Assembly (NCBI GenBank): GCA_937868025.1
Contig: CALMLJ010000407.1
Span: forward strand, 1 to 37,233
Direction: 5' to 3'
Length of the DNA stretch: 37,233 nt
Source of the DNA: an uncultured Acidimicrobiaceae bacterium
Lineage (GTDB): Bacteria > Actinomycetota > Acidimicrobiia > Acidimicrobiales > Microtrichaceae
In this document: in pieces, positions 1 to 8,822 of the stretch
Layout: every line of letters starts with the position of its first letter
How positions within the stretch are numbered: the stretch's first letter is position 1
Position numbers and translations under genes: made by a program
The notes under the pieces: model-generated
Told to the model about the DNA's origin: nothing
Database searches by the model: none
What the model saw: the letters and a program-made list of their open reading frames with translations, nothing else

Positions 1-2279
1 TCGACGCCGAGCAGGTCCGGTGACGGGTCGGCGTCGGCAGTGCCCGGCACTCCGCCGTGCACCGCGGTGGCGATGCCGGCGATCGCGATCGCTGCGACCA
101 CCATCAACACGAGACGCATGCCGTTGGACCCGATCGCGGTGCCCCAGTCGAAGGAGCCGACCGCCACGAGGCCGACGACGAGGACGGCGCCGGCGGGGAG
201 CGCCCGGCCTCCCTCGATCGGGCGGATCAACACCGGCAAGAGCGGGAGGATCGCCAGCAGCATCACCGTCATCGTCGCGATGAACGTCCAGTTGGAGATG
301 GTGTCGCTCCGGGCCAGGAACCACAGCGCCACGGGACCGAAGATCGCCAGACCGAGCGACTCCTTCGATTCACCGACGGAGCGGTACGCGTCGCCGATGT
401 CGCCGATCGCGCCACTCGGGTTGCGCCCCAGGCTGATGCCCATGAACCCGGGCGTGAACTTCATCAGGTCGGGCACCGAGATCTGGACGAACCGGAAGAC
501 GCCCACGGTGTTCGCCGCCATCAGGTTCGGGATCAACGTCTGGAACGCGCCGATCAGGAAGCCGCCGATGACAGCACCGCCGATCGCTCCGATGCCGCCG
601 ACGACGGCGAGCATCGTGACCGACATCGAGCTGAGGAGCTCGTAGTCGCTCGTCGGCATGGACCGGTTGGCGAGCGCACCGGCAAGGCCGGCGATCGACG
701 CCGACAGCGCGAACACCCCGATCTTGGTTCGGGTCAGGTCGAGACCGAGCGTCGCGCACGCCACCGGGCTGTCCTTCATCGCGATGAGCCGGCGGCCGTA
801 CGAGCCGCGCCGCAACCAGATGACGAAGGTGCCGAGCAGCGCGAACACCACGGCGAGCAGGAGGGCCTGCTGCTGGTTGGTCGTCGGTTCGAACACCCCG
901 AGGTCGAGACCGGGCACCTTGACGGTGCCGCCGGCGACCAGCTTCGTCTGGGAGAACACGACTTTCGACATGAGGACCGAGAAGGCGGCCGTGCCCAGCG
1001 CGAGGTAGATGCCGGTCAGGCGCAGCGCCGGCAGCGCCACCAACGCGCCGACGATGGCACAGACCACGAGGGCCACGATCACACCCGCCGGCGTCGCCCC
1101 GTCCTTGCCCACCTGCGACATCACGACCGCTCCGATGCCCACGAAACTCATCTGTGCCAACGAGATCTGGCCGGCGAAGCCGGTGAGCGGAACGAGCGAC
1201 AACGCGATGATGGCGAAGTACATCGCGTTGACGACGGGCCCCCGTTGCGGATCGCTCTCGATCAGCTCGGTGATGCCGTAGACCGAGACCACCAACGCCG
1301 CGGCACCGAGGAGCGCAGTGTTCATCGTGGGGACACGCCAGGCCTCGCGGACCCGCTGGACGCCGCCCGCCCGCAGGCGGGCCTGCGGCTGGGCGATCAT
1401 CACCACGAACAACATGATCGCCGGGAGCGCGAACCGGACGCCGACGAGCTGGTAGCCGGCGATCGTCCTCGTGCTGTCGAGGTAGAGGGCGCAGTACGAC
1501 TCGCCGAGACCGAGGATCAACGCACCGAGGAAGGTGAGCGGGAGGCTGCGCAGCTTGCCGACGACGGCGGCGGCGTAGCAGTTGATGACGAGGAGGGTCA
1601 GGGTGACTGCGTCGAAGTTCGTCGTCGGCGCGATCAGGATGCCCGCCAGAGCGGCCAGCGACGAGCCGATGGCCCACGACAGCATCGACACCCGGTTCGG
1701 CCGCCCACCATTGAGACGCACAAGGTTGCGGTCGTCCACCACGGCGCGCATCGCGATGCCGGCGCGGGACCGGTAGAGCAGCAGGCGCAGCACCACGGCG
1801 ACGAGGATCGCGGCCGCCATGATGAGCACCCGGTCGTACGGCACGTTGACCTTGCCGATCGTGACCTTGTCGTCGAACGCCGGGAAGAAGCGTGGGTACG
1901 AGCGGGTCACGTTGCCCGGCCAGATCCACTGCGACAGTCCGACGAGGGCGAGCAGGAGGCTGACCGTGACGACGATCTTCACCACTTCGGTCGCGCCCTC
2001 GAGCCCGCGCATGATGACGCGTTCGATGAGCGCGCCCATCAGCGGCGCAGCGATGAACACCACGAAGATCACCGAGAGCCAGACCGGCCAACCCCACCCA
2101 CCGGACACGGTGGGGGCGTTGACCTGCCAGTACAGGAAGGCCGAGATCATCCCGACCGCCCCATGGGCGAAGTTGAAGATCCCCGAGGTCGTGTACGTCA
2201 CCACCAGACCGCTGGCGGCAATGGCGTACACCGCGGCCGTGGCGATGCCGACGACGGTGAAGTTCAGGAAGGATTGCAC
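1..2279 (-). CDS. Fused LivH-LivM branched-chain amino acid ABC transporter permease (3' end outside window)
   Basis: Membrane permease of a branched-chain-amino-acid-type (HAAT) ABC importer. The frame is open from a GTG at 2279 to the left edge, so at least 759 residues are seen and the C-terminus is missing. Residues 1-300 look like LivH, with the motif SGIFNFAHGAVGM near residue 35 and repeated hydrophobic segments. After a basic linker, a LivM-like half begins, with GFAGQISLAQMSF near residue 370. Both permease halves are therefore in one polypeptide. The visible end (GVPGTADADPSPDLLGVD) is hydrophilic and could be a linker to an ATP-binding LivG domain, but that cannot be seen. It lies 28 bp downstream of the lipoprotein gene, so the two are likely one operon. 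The family call is firm; the substrate is inferred and could be another amino acid, amide or urea. Confidence 0.85.
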   Translation of the reverse strand, partial: MQSFLNFTVVGIATAAVYAIAASGLVVTYTTSGIFNFAHGAVGMISAFLYWQVNAPTVSGGWGWPVWLSVIFVVFIAAPLMGALIERVIMRGLEGATEVVKIVVTVSLLLALVGLSQWIWPGNVTRSYPRFFPAFDDKVTIGKVNVPYDRVLIMAAAILVAVVLRLLLYRSRAGIAMRAVVDDRNLVRLNGGRPNRVSMLSWAIGSSLAALAGILIAPTTNFDAVTLTLLVINCYAAAVVGKLRSLPLTFLGALILGLGESYCALYLDSTRTIAGYQLVGVRFALPAIMLFVVMIAQPQARLRAGGVQRVREAWRVPTMNTALLGAAALVVSVYGITELIESDPQRGPVVNAMYFAIIALSLVPLTGFAGQISLAQMSFVGIGAVVMSQVGKDGATPAGVIVALVVCAIVGALVALPALRLTGIYLALGTAAFSVLMSKVVFSQTKLVAGGTVKVPGLDLGVFEPTTNQQQALLLAVVFALLGTFVIWLRRGSYGRRLIAMKDSPVACATLGLDLTRTKIGVFALSASIAGLAGALANRSMPTSDYELLSSMSVTMLAVVGGIGAIGGAVIGGFLIGAFQTLIPNLMAANTVGVFRFVQISVPDLMKFTPGFMGISLGRNPSGAIGDIGDAYRSVGESKESLGLAIFGPVALWFLARSDTISNWTFIATMTVMLLAILPLLPVLIRPIEGGRALPAGAVLVVGLVAVGSFDWGTAIGSNGMRLVLMVVAAIAIAGIATAVHGGVPGTADADPSPDLLGV

Positions 2280-2307
2280 CGCAGGGGATGCTACGTCAGC
2301 AGGGGGT

Positions 2308-3732
2308 TCAGCTGCCGAGGATCGACGAGTCGGTGTTGCCCTTGCCGAAGTCGCCGGTCAGCTTCACCGTCGGCGAGCAGAAGAAGCCCTCGCCGTTGTC
2401 GTCCTCGGAACCGAGCTCGGGGAACAGGCGCTCGAACTTGCCGTCCTTGATCTGGACCAACATGGCGCAATCGGCCGGCGTGTTGGCACCGGGGTCGGCC
2501 ACGGCGTGCAAGCCACCGCCGTCCCACTCGTGGACGTCCTTGCCCGCCTGCAGCACACAGGCCCGGGAGATCTCACCGGCATCGGCGCACGACTTGGCGG
2601 CGGTGGCGAAGAGCAGCGAGGCCGAGAAGGCCTGCGTCGCCAGTCCGGCGCGCTCCCACGCCGGATCCCACGAGTCGAGGATCTTGACGAGCTGGCCCAT
2701 GGCCGGCCACTTGTCGGCCTCCTCGTAGGTGTGCGAGGCGATGCGCACGATGGCACCCTCGACGGCCGCGGGGCCCGAGGCGCCGATGAGGCGGGAGTCG
2801 TACTGGTTGGCGTCGGCGTTGATCACGCCGTCGAAGCCCTGGTCGCGCAGCGCCTGGGAGAACTTCGACATGTTCGGCGGCTCACCCACGAAGCTGACGG
2901 CCTTGAGGCCCTTGTCGAGCACCTGCTGGGCGATGACCGCCCAGTCCTGGTTGATGATGTCGTAGCCGATCTCGTCGAACTGGTCGAAGCCCTTGGTCTG
3001 CTTCGCGACGCCGATGATCTGGTCCTTGTTCTGGATGATCGACGGGAGCGTGCCGTAGACGACGCCGAACTTCTTGACCTCGTCGGGGTACAGCTTGGCG
3101 AGGGCGACCATGGCGCTCGCCGGCTTGTCGTAGGCCGGGTTCGGCAACGGCTGCACCTGATCGGACCCCTCGGCGAAGTCGGTCGAGACCGCGAAGCCCG
3201 GGAACGAGATCATCTTGCACTTGTGGAAGTCGGCGCCGTCCTTGCCGCTGAAGATGAAGTTGTCCTGCGCCCAACCGCCGCCGACGATCGCGAAGACGTC
3301 GGTGCAGGCCTTGGCCATGGCGGCCTCGACCTCGAGCACCTTGCCGTCGAGGTCAACGGCTTCGAGCTGCAGACCGTTGATGCCGCCCTGCTCGTTGCAC
3401 CACTTGACGAAGGCGTTGGTACCGTCCCACAGCTCCTTCAGGAGACCCGGACGGATGGAGTCGCGGTCGTTGCCGACGCCGATGTAGAGCTTGTCGGTGC
3501 CCGTGCCGGCCTCGTCGGCCTTGACCTTGGCGACGGAGTCGGCCTTGCCGCAGGGCGAGGCGATCGAGCCGAACTTGGAGGCCGAGTCGCCGGCGGCGGT
3601 GGTCTCGGTCGAACCGGCAGCGGTCGTCTGGGTTGCCTTGTCGTTGTCGGCGGCCTCGTCGGCGCCCTTCGCGCCGCAGGCCGAGGCGAGCAGGCCCGCG
3701 ACCATGAGACATGCAACTACACGAGACTTCAT
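2308..3732 (-). CDS. LivK-like ABC transporter substrate-binding lipoprotein
   Basis: Periplasmic-binding-protein-like (type 1 fold, Peripla_BP_6) solute receptor for the adjacent Liv-type permease, 474 aa. The ATG at 3732 is chosen because it is preceded by a GGGGGA ribosome-binding site and begins a lipoprotein signal (MKSRVVACLMVAGLLASAC, acylated Cys19). A longer in-frame start 14 codons upstream would spoil the signal. After the signal comes an Ala/Thr/Glu-rich tether (about residues 23-50). The receptor core then follows, with YIGVGNDRDSIRPG and the inter-lobe segment KKFGVVYGTLPSIIQNKDQI. It is a long member of the family, in which about 370-420 aa is usual. The ligand cannot be read from the sequence. 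Expression may be governed by the two palindromes upstream. Confidence 0.88.
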   Translation of the reverse strand: MKSRVVACLMVAGLLASACGAKGADEAADNDKATQTTAAGSTETTAAGDSASKFGSIASPCGKADSVAKVKADEAGTGTDKLYIGVGNDRDSIRPGLLKELWDGTNAFVKWCNEQGGINGLQLEAVDLDGKVLEVEAAMAKACTDVFAIVGGGWAQDNFIFSGKDGADFHKCKMISFPGFAVSTDFAEGSDQVQPLPNPAYDKPASAMVALAKLYPDEVKKFGVVYGTLPSIIQNKDQIIGVAKQTKGFDQFDEIGYDIINQDWAVIAQQVLDKGLKAVSFVGEPPNMSKFSQALRDQGFDGVINADANQYDSRLIGASGPAAVEGAIVRIASHTYEEADKWPAMGQLVKILDSWDPAWERAGLATQAFSASLLFATAAKSCADAGEISRACVLQAGKDVHEWDGGGLHAVADPGANTPADCAMLVQIKDGKFERLFPELGSEDDNGEGFFCSPTVKLTGDFGKGNTDSSILGS

Positions 3733-3809
3733 TCGTCTTCCCCCTGGGTCCACAAGTGGCGGCCATCCAAACACGTCGACACGTGACAGCGCAAGCGAAT
3801 CCGATATGG

Positions 3810-3830
3810 TTTCTGACGGTCCGTCAGAAA
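3810..3830. promoter_or_regulatory. 21-bp palindromic operator (TetR-like), site 1
   Basis: Perfect inverted repeat with arms TTTCTGACGG and CCGTCAGAAA around a central T at 3820. The core TGACGG-N-CCGTCA is of the kind bound by TetR-family repressors. It lies between the divergent liv lipoprotein and amidohydrolase genes. Regulator identity is inferred; no TetR gene is in the window. Confidence 0.7.
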
Positions 3831-3833
3831 TCG

Positions 3834-3848
3834 CTGACGGACCGTCAG
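3834..3848. promoter_or_regulatory. 15-bp palindromic operator (TetR-like), site 2
   Basis: Perfect inverted repeat CTGACGG-A-CCGTCAG, the same core as site 1. Its centre (3841) is exactly 21 bp, about two helical turns, from the site 1 centre (3820). This favours two dimers binding the same face of the DNA. It probably controls one or both divergent promoters. Confidence 0.7.
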
Positions 3849-3936
3849 ATCTGAGCCGACGCTCTGTCGGAGCGGGTCCGAGACCGCTTCAGAACCGGCA
3901 AACCGTTCGTCAAACCCACTCCTGTGAGGCCACAAC

Positions 3937-5682
3937 ATGTTCGACCTGTTGATCAAGAACGCCACCATCGTCGACGGCACCGGCGCTGCCCGCCGACGCG
4001 GCTCGGTCGCCGTATCGGGAGGTCGCATCGTCAGCATTCTCGACGACGGCGCCGAGTTCCCCTCGTCGGAGATCGGCGACTCGACCAACGTCATCGACGC
4101 CGACGGGCTCGTACTCACGCCGGGCTTCATCGATCCCCACACCCACTACGACGCGCAGCTGATGTGGGACCCTGCGGCCTCGCCGTCCAACCTGCACGGC
4201 GTCACCACGATCATCGCCGGCAACTGCGGGTTCACCCTCGCTCCCCTGGCTCCCGGCGACGGCGACTACACCCGACGCATGATGGCGAAGGTCGAAGGCA
4301 TGCCGCTCGCCGCGCTCGAGCACGGCGTCGACTGGTCATGGGAGACGTTCGCCGAGTACCTCGACAAACTCGACGGCAACATCGGTGTCAACGCCGGGTT
4401 CCTCGTCGGGCACTGCGCCCTGCGCCGTCGGATCATGGGCACCGAAGCGGTCGGCAACGAGGCCACACCCGAGCAGCTCGACGCGATGGCCGCACTCCTC
4501 GCCGAGTCGATCGAGGCCGGTGGCCTCGGCTTCTCCACCACCTTGGCCCGCACCCACTCCGACGGTGACGGCCAGCCGGTCGCCTCGCGCTGGGCCTCCC
4601 GAGACGAGCTGCTGCGGCTCGCCCAGGTCGTGTCCGAGCACGAAGGCACCACCCTCGAGTACGCGTCGGACGGGTGCCTCGACGGGTTCTCCGAGGACGA
4701 CGTGCAGTTCATGATCGACTTCAGCCGGACGGGCCGACGCCCACTCAACTGGAACGTGTTGACCATCGACAGCAACGAACCCGAGCGTTCCATCACCCAG
4801 CTCCAGGCCATGGAGCAGTGCGCCGAGGCCGGCGCCCGGGTCGTCGCGCTCACGATGCCGATCCTCGTCGGCATGAACATGAGTTTCCTCACGTACTGCG
4901 CGCTGAACATGATGCCCGACTGGGGTCCGATCCTCGGTCTGCCGCTCGATGAGCGGATGGCGAAGCTGCGCGATCCCGAGGTGCGTGCGTTCATGGCCGA
5001 GCGCGCGGCGTCGCCCGAGGCGGGCGTGTTCTCCCGTCTCGCCGGCTGGCATCTCTACGTCATCGGCCAGACCTACTCGGAGGCCAACGACGGGCTGCGA
5101 GGTCGCAGCGTCGCTTCGATCGCCGAGGAGCGCGGCACCTCCCCGTTCGACACGCTGCTCGACATCGTCCTCGAGGACGACCTGCGCACCGTGCTGTGGC
5201 CCGGCCCGACCGACAACGACGACGAGTCCTGGCGCATGCGCGCCGAGGCGTGGGAACACCCCGCTGTGATCATCGGTGGTTCCGATGCAGGCGCTCACCT
5301 CGACCGCATGGCCGGTCCCCCCTACACGACCCAGTGGATCGGCGACTGCCTCCGCGGCCGCAAGTTGACGACACTCGAGAAGGCCGTGCAGCACCTCACC
5401 GAGGCGCCCGCCGAGCTGTTCGGGCTCGTCGATCGCGGTCGCATCGCCGAGGGCTACCACGCCGATCTCGTCCTCTTCGACCCCGAGACGATCGGCTCGG
5501 GTCCGATCCAGCTGGTCAACGACCTCCCGGGCGGCACCGGTCGGCTCTTCGCCGAGGCCACCGGCGTCAAGCGGGTGATCGTCAGCGGCGTCGACATCGT
5601 GGTCGACGGCCGCCCGACCGACGCGCGGCCGGGCACCATCCTTCGTTCAGGGACGCACACCCGCACCGTCGACGTCGGCTGA
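3937..5682 (+). CDS. N-acyl-D-amino-acid deacylase / D-aminoacylase-family amidohydrolase
   Basis: Cytoplasmic metal-dependent amidohydrolase of the D-aminoacylase / amidohydrolase-3 group, 581 aa. The N-terminal beta-sandwich (FDLLIKNATIVDGTG) leads into the metal-binding signature GFIDPHTHYDAQLMWDP near residue 70. HGVTTIIAGNCGF follows, which is typical of D-aminoacylases. GGSDAGAHLDRM near residue 448 supplies the late catalytic Asp, and the C-terminal ADLVLFDPETIG closes the sandwich. The ATG has a GAGG ribosome-binding site about nine bases upstream. The gene is divergent from the Liv-type importer and shares its operator region, which suggests import and hydrolysis of a common amide or N-acyl amino acid. 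The exact substrate is unknown; other members cleave hydantoin-like or acyl-amide compounds. Its 3' end overlaps the convergent wecA by 36 bp. Confidence 0.85.
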   Translation: MFDLLIKNATIVDGTGAARRRGSVAVSGGRIVSILDDGAEFPSSEIGDSTNVIDADGLVLTPGFIDPHTHYDAQLMWDPAASPSNLHGVTTIIAGNCGFTLAPLAPGDGDYTRRMMAKVEGMPLAALEHGVDWSWETFAEYLDKLDGNIGVNAGFLVGHCALRRRIMGTEAVGNEATPEQLDAMAALLAESIEAGGLGFSTTLARTHSDGDGQPVASRWASRDELLRLAQVVSEHEGTTLEYASDGCLDGFSEDDVQFMIDFSRTGRRPLNWNVLTIDSNEPERSITQLQAMEQCAEAGARVVALTMPILVGMNMSFLTYCALNMMPDWGPILGLPLDERMAKLRDPEVRAFMAERAASPEAGVFSRLAGWHLYVIGQTYSEANDGLRGRSVASIAEERGTSPFDTLLDIVLEDDLRTVLWPGPTDNDDESWRMRAEAWEHPAVIIGGSDAGAHLDRMAGPPYTTQWIGDCLRGRKLTTLEKAVQHLTEAPAELFGLVDRGRIAEGYHADLVLFDPETIGSGPIQLVNDLPGGTGRLFAEATGVKRVIVSGVDIVVDGRPTDARPGTILRSGTHTRTVDVG

Positions 5683-6906
5683 CGCCGACCGTCGGGCTTC
5701 CGCCTCGGCCTCCGTCGAGGCCATCCACGTGTCGGCCGGCGGCACGGTCACGAGCATCTCCGGCCCATCGGGGGTCGTCGCAGCGGCGGGTTCGTTGCGT
5801 CGCCGACGCTCACCGCCGCGCCGGCCGACCATCGGAGCGAGCAACGTGAAGAGGCCGAGCGCGCCGGCGGCCGCGGCGATCGGGATCATCAGCGTCGACC
5901 GCCCCGTGATCGCCGGGTAGAGGGCGAACGCCGACAGGAGCGCCGTCCACATCCACAGGATCACGACGGTCTGTCGGTGGCCGTGGCCCAATCGGAGCAA
6001 CCGATGGTGGAGGTGATCCTTGTCGGCCGTGGCGAAGCCCGTCCGGCGCGTCGTCCGTCGCAGGATCGCGAAGATCATGTCGCCGATCGGAACGGCCAAG
6101 ATGAGCACCGGGATCACGATCGGTGCGAAGAAGAACCACGACTGGCCGGTGAACGAGTCGTCGCTCTGCCCGCCCACCGCGATCGTGGACGACGCCATCA
6201 GCAGGCCCAACAGCAGCGCGCCGCTGTCGCCCATGAAGATCTTCGCCGGGTGGAAGTTCCAGACGAGGAACCCGAGGCACACTCCCAGCGTGACGACCGC
6301 GATGAGCGGACCGATGTTGCCGCGGAACAACGCTCCCGACTGGTCGAGTTTGATGCCGTAGAGGAGGAACGCTCCCGACGCGATCGCCATGAGGCCGGCC
6401 GCCAGGCCGTCGAGCCCGTCGATCAGGTTCACGGCGTTCGCCATCACCAGCACCCACACCACGGTCACGAGTGCGGCCAGATCGGGAGAGAGGACGGTGA
6501 ACCCGATGATCGGCAGGGGCACGTTGACGATCGAGATGCCGGCGAGCGCCAGGATCGACCCTGCGAGCACGATGCCGGCGACCTTCGCCGGCGCCGAGAC
6601 CTCGCGGATGTCGTCGATCACCCCGGTCATGAAGATCACGAACGCGCCGACGACGACCCCGATGATGTTCTCCCGCGACTCGAACATCGTGTCGAACTGC
6701 CCGAGGGTCGACGCGACGCCGATGCCGGCCAGCATGCCGATGAACATGGCACCGCCGCCCAACGTGGGCGTCGGCGTGGCGTGAACCTTGCGGTCGTTCG
6801 GAATGGCGATGGCACCCAATCGCCCGGCGAGGCGGACCATGAGCGGAACCAGCGCCGCCGTCACCAACGTGGTGACCGCGAGAACGATCGCGTACGAACG
6901 GATCAC
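5647..6906 (-). CDS. wecA: Undecaprenyl-phosphate GlcNAc-1-phosphate transferase (WecA/TagO/Rfe family)
   Basis: Integral membrane polyprenyl-phosphate glycosyl-1-phosphate transferase that starts lipid-linked glycan synthesis (arabinogalactan linker, teichoic acid or O-antigen type polymers). About ten hydrophobic segments are visible. Signature motifs are present: GVIDDIREV (Mg-binding DD), NAVNLIDGLDGLAAG, FMGDSGALLLG and the DKDHLHHRLL motif that marks WecA rather than MraY. The GTG at 6906 (VIRSYAIVLAV) is preferred because a hydrophobic first segment follows at once. An in-frame GTG at 6951 would add 15 polar residues. The C-terminus has a roughly 70-residue hydrophilic tail with no family equivalent. 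In mycobacteria rfe lies in the same prfA/hemK/sua5 neighbourhood, which supports orthology. Confidence 0.9.
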   Translation of the reverse strand: MIRSYAIVLAVTTLVTAALVPLMVRLAGRLGAIAIPNDRKVHATPTPTLGGGAMFIGMLAGIGVASTLGQFDTMFESRENIIGVVVGAFVIFMTGVIDDIREVSAPAKVAGIVLAGSILALAGISIVNVPLPIIGFTVLSPDLAALVTVVWVLVMANAVNLIDGLDGLAAGLMAIASGAFLLYGIKLDQSGALFRGNIGPLIAVVTLGVCLGFLVWNFHPAKIFMGDSGALLLGLLMASSTIAVGGQSDDSFTGQSWFFFAPIVIPVLILAVPIGDMIFAILRRTTRRTGFATADKDHLHHRLLRLGHGHRQTVVILWMWTALLSAFALYPAITGRSTLMIPIAAAAGALGLFTLLAPMVGRRGGERRRRNEPAAATTPDGPEMLVTVPPADTWMASTEAEAEARRSASADVDGAGVRP

Positions 6907-6964
6907 GCGACCACCATATGGCCGAGGCCACCTCCGCTGCGCTTCGGCCACTCGACCCGCCCGG

Positions 6965-7005
6965 CCTCACCCGAGCTCAGGTTCGCTCCCGACTCCGTCG
7001 GGAGC
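6965..7005. repeat. Intergenic palindromic repeat element, copy A
   Basis: Lies between glyA and wecA. It contains a perfect 8-bp stem (GCTCCCGA / TCGGGAGC, loop CTCCG, 6985-7005) about 32 bases after the glyA stop. It also carries the core GGGAGCGAACCTGAGCT (reverse strand), which recurs at 19239-19255. It may act as a glyA transcript terminator, but no T-tract follows. Confidence 0.55.
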
Positions 7006-7036
7006 TGCTGACGCTCTCCGCTCGGCGGCACTGCCA

Positions 7037-8278
7037 TCAGACGTAGGGCGTGAACTTCGCACACAAGTCGGCGACCTCGGCACGCACCTTGGCGACCTCG
7101 GCGGCGTCGGAACGGTGACGGAGGACCCGGGCGATGAAGCCGGCGATCTGCGCCATCTCCGCCTCCCCCATGCCCTGGGTCGTGACCGAGGGCGTGCCGA
7201 TGCGGAGACCGGAGGTCACGAACGGCGACCGGGGATCGTCGGGCACCGTGTTCTTGTTGAGGGTGATGCCGGCCTCGTCGAGCACGATCTGGGCGTCCTT
7301 GCCCGTCAGTTCCTCGTCGAAGGGGCGCAGGTCGACGAGCATGAGGTGATTGTCGGTGCCGCCCGACACCAGGCGGAAGCCTTCGGAGCCGAGGCCGGCG
7401 GCCAGCGCCTGGGCGTTGGCGACGATCTGGTGGGCGTACTCCGAGAACGACGGGTGGGACGCCTCACGGAACGCCACCGCCTTGCCGGCGATCACGTGCT
7501 CGAGCGGGCCGCCCTGCAGACCCGGGAAGATCGCCTTGTTGATGGCGGCGCCGTACTCCTCACGAGCGAGGATGCACCCGCCACGGGGGCCGCGGAGCGT
7601 CTTGTGGGTGGTGAAGGTGACGATGTCGGCGTAGGGCACCGGGTTGGGGTGGGCGCCACCGGCGATCAGGCCGGCGATGTGAGCGGCGTCGAACATGAGG
7701 AGCGAGCCGGCGTCGTCGGCGATGGAGCGCAGGACCTCGGGGTCGATGACTCGGGGATAGGCGGTCGCCCCCGCCACGATGAGCTTGGGACGGTGCTCGA
7801 GGGCCAGGTCCCGGATCTGGTCGTAGTCGATGCGCTCGTCCGACGGTGTCACCTGGTAGGGCACGAAGTTGTAGAAGCGGCCCGAGATGTTCACGGGGCT
7901 GCCGTGGGTGAGGTGGCCGCCGTGGTCGAGGCTCATGCCCAGCACCGTGTCGCCCGCCTCGAGCAGCGCCAGGTACACGCCGAGGTTGGCGTTGGCGCCG
8001 GAGTGCGGCTGCACGTTGGCGAACTCGGCACCGAAGAGCGCCTTGACCCGGTCGATGGCGATGGTCTCGATGTCGTCGACGACCTCGTTGCCGCCGTAGT
8101 ACCGCTTGAAGGGATAGCCCTCGGAGTACTTGTTGGTGAGCACCGAGCCGGTGGCCTCCATCACGGCGGGCGACGTGAAGTTCTCCGAGGCAATGAGCTG
8201 CAGCCCGGTGTTCTGTCGCTCGGTCTCACGGTCGATGAGGTCGAAGAGTTCGGTGTCGCGTTCGGTGGGCCATCCCAT
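7037..8278 (-). CDS. glyA: Serine hydroxymethyltransferase
   Basis: PLP enzyme that interconverts serine and glycine and supplies methylene-tetrahydrofolate in the cytoplasm. It has 413 aa, the normal bacterial length. Visible signatures are [18 protein letters not shown] near residue 28, [12 protein letters not shown], the substrate-loop HGGHLTHG and the PLP lysine in [14 protein letters not shown] (Lys near residue 225). The C-terminal [15 protein letters not shown] is intact. The ATG is preceded by GAAAGG. The gene lies 53 bp downstream of rpiB in the same direction, probably as one transcript. Confidence 0.97.
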   Translation of the reverse strand: MGWPTERDTELFDLIDRETERQNTGLQLIASENFTSPAVMEATGSVLTNKYSEGYPFKRYYGGNEVVDDIETIAIDRVKALFGAEFANVQPHSGANANLGVYLALLEAGDTVLGMSLDHGGHLTHGSPVNISGRFYNFVPYQVTPSDERIDYDQIRDLALEHRPKLIVAGATAYPRVIDPEVLRSIADDAGSLLMFDAAHIAGLIAGGAHPNPVPYADIVTFTTHKTLRGPRGGCILAREEYGAAINKAIFPGLQGGPLEHVIAGKAVAFREASHPSFSEYAHQIVANAQALAAGLGSEGFRLVSGGTDNHLMLVDLRPFDEELTGKDAQIVLDEAGITLNKNTVPDDPRSPFVTSGLRIGTPSVTTQGMGEAEMAQIAGFIARVLRHRSDAAEVAKVRAEVADLCAKFTPYV

Positions 8279-8331
8279 GGCGGGGCCTTTCGGTGGTGGA
8301 GGAGCGGGTCGGTGGGCGGGACGCAGCGGCG

Positions 8332-8778
8332 TCAGGGGCGCGGGAGCAGGGCGTCGAGCTTGGCGACGCGGGCGGTGTGGCGGCCCCCTTGGAACTCGGC
8401 CGCGACGAACGCGTCGAGCGTGTCGAGGGCGACCTGGGGGCCGGTGAGGCGCTCACCGATGCAGATGATGTTGGCGTCGTTGTGCTCGCGGGCGAGGCGC
8501 CCGGAGGTGACATCGTGGACGGTGGCCGCACGGGCGCCCGGGATCTTGTTGGCCGCGATCGCGATGCCGATGCCGCTACCGCAGACGCACACACCCAGGT
8601 CGGACTCGCCGTCGGCGACGGAACGGCCCACGGCGGCACCGAAATCGGGGTAGTCGACGCGGTCCTCACTGTGGGCACCGAGGTCCCGCACGTCGTGGCC
8701 GAGGTGGCGGAGGTGCTCGGCCAGCACGTTCTTGAGCTCGAAGCCGGCGTGGTCGGAACCGAGGGCGAAGCGGGTCAT
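8332..8778 (-). CDS. rpiB: Ribose-5-phosphate isomerase B
   Basis: Interconverts ribose-5-phosphate and ribulose-5-phosphate in the non-oxidative pentose phosphate pathway. It has 148 aa, typical for RpiB/LacA-LacB. The N-terminal [14 protein letters not shown] is the RpiB signature, and [18 protein letters not shown] carries the active-site Cys and anion hole. [21 protein letters not shown] is the conserved second half. First gene of an rpiB-glyA pair and divergent from the thiolase-like gene, with 44 bp between starts. Confidence 0.95.
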   Translation of the reverse strand: MTRFALGSDHAGFELKNVLAEHLRHLGHDVRDLGAHSEDRVDYPDFGAAVGRSVADGESDLGVCVCGSGIGIAIAANKIPGARAATVHDVTSGRLAREHNDANIICIGERLTGPQVALDTLDAFVAAEFQGGRHTARVAKLDALLPRP

Positions 8779-8810
8779 GGCCGGATTGTAGTTGCGTCCG
8801 AGGACCTACC

Positions 8811-8816
8811 TATTCT
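8811..8816 (+). promoter_or_regulatory. -10 element of a leaderless promoter for the thiolase-like gene
   Basis: TATTCT ends exactly six bases before the ATG at 8823. Transcription would start at or next to the A of the start codon. The same geometry recurs at several other genes in the window. Confidence 0.5.
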
Positions 8817-8822
8817 CGGCGG

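Noticed and set aside
57..2450. Long open frame on the + strand, rich in Arg/Asp/His
   Set aside because: It is antisense to the clear LivH-LivM and LivK-like genes. Such frames are common in high-GC DNA, and the translation is low-complexity.
3733..3936. A TetR regulator gene in the liv/amidohydrolase spacer
   Set aside because: The spacer is about 200 bp and holds only the operators and promoter region; no coding frame is convincing.
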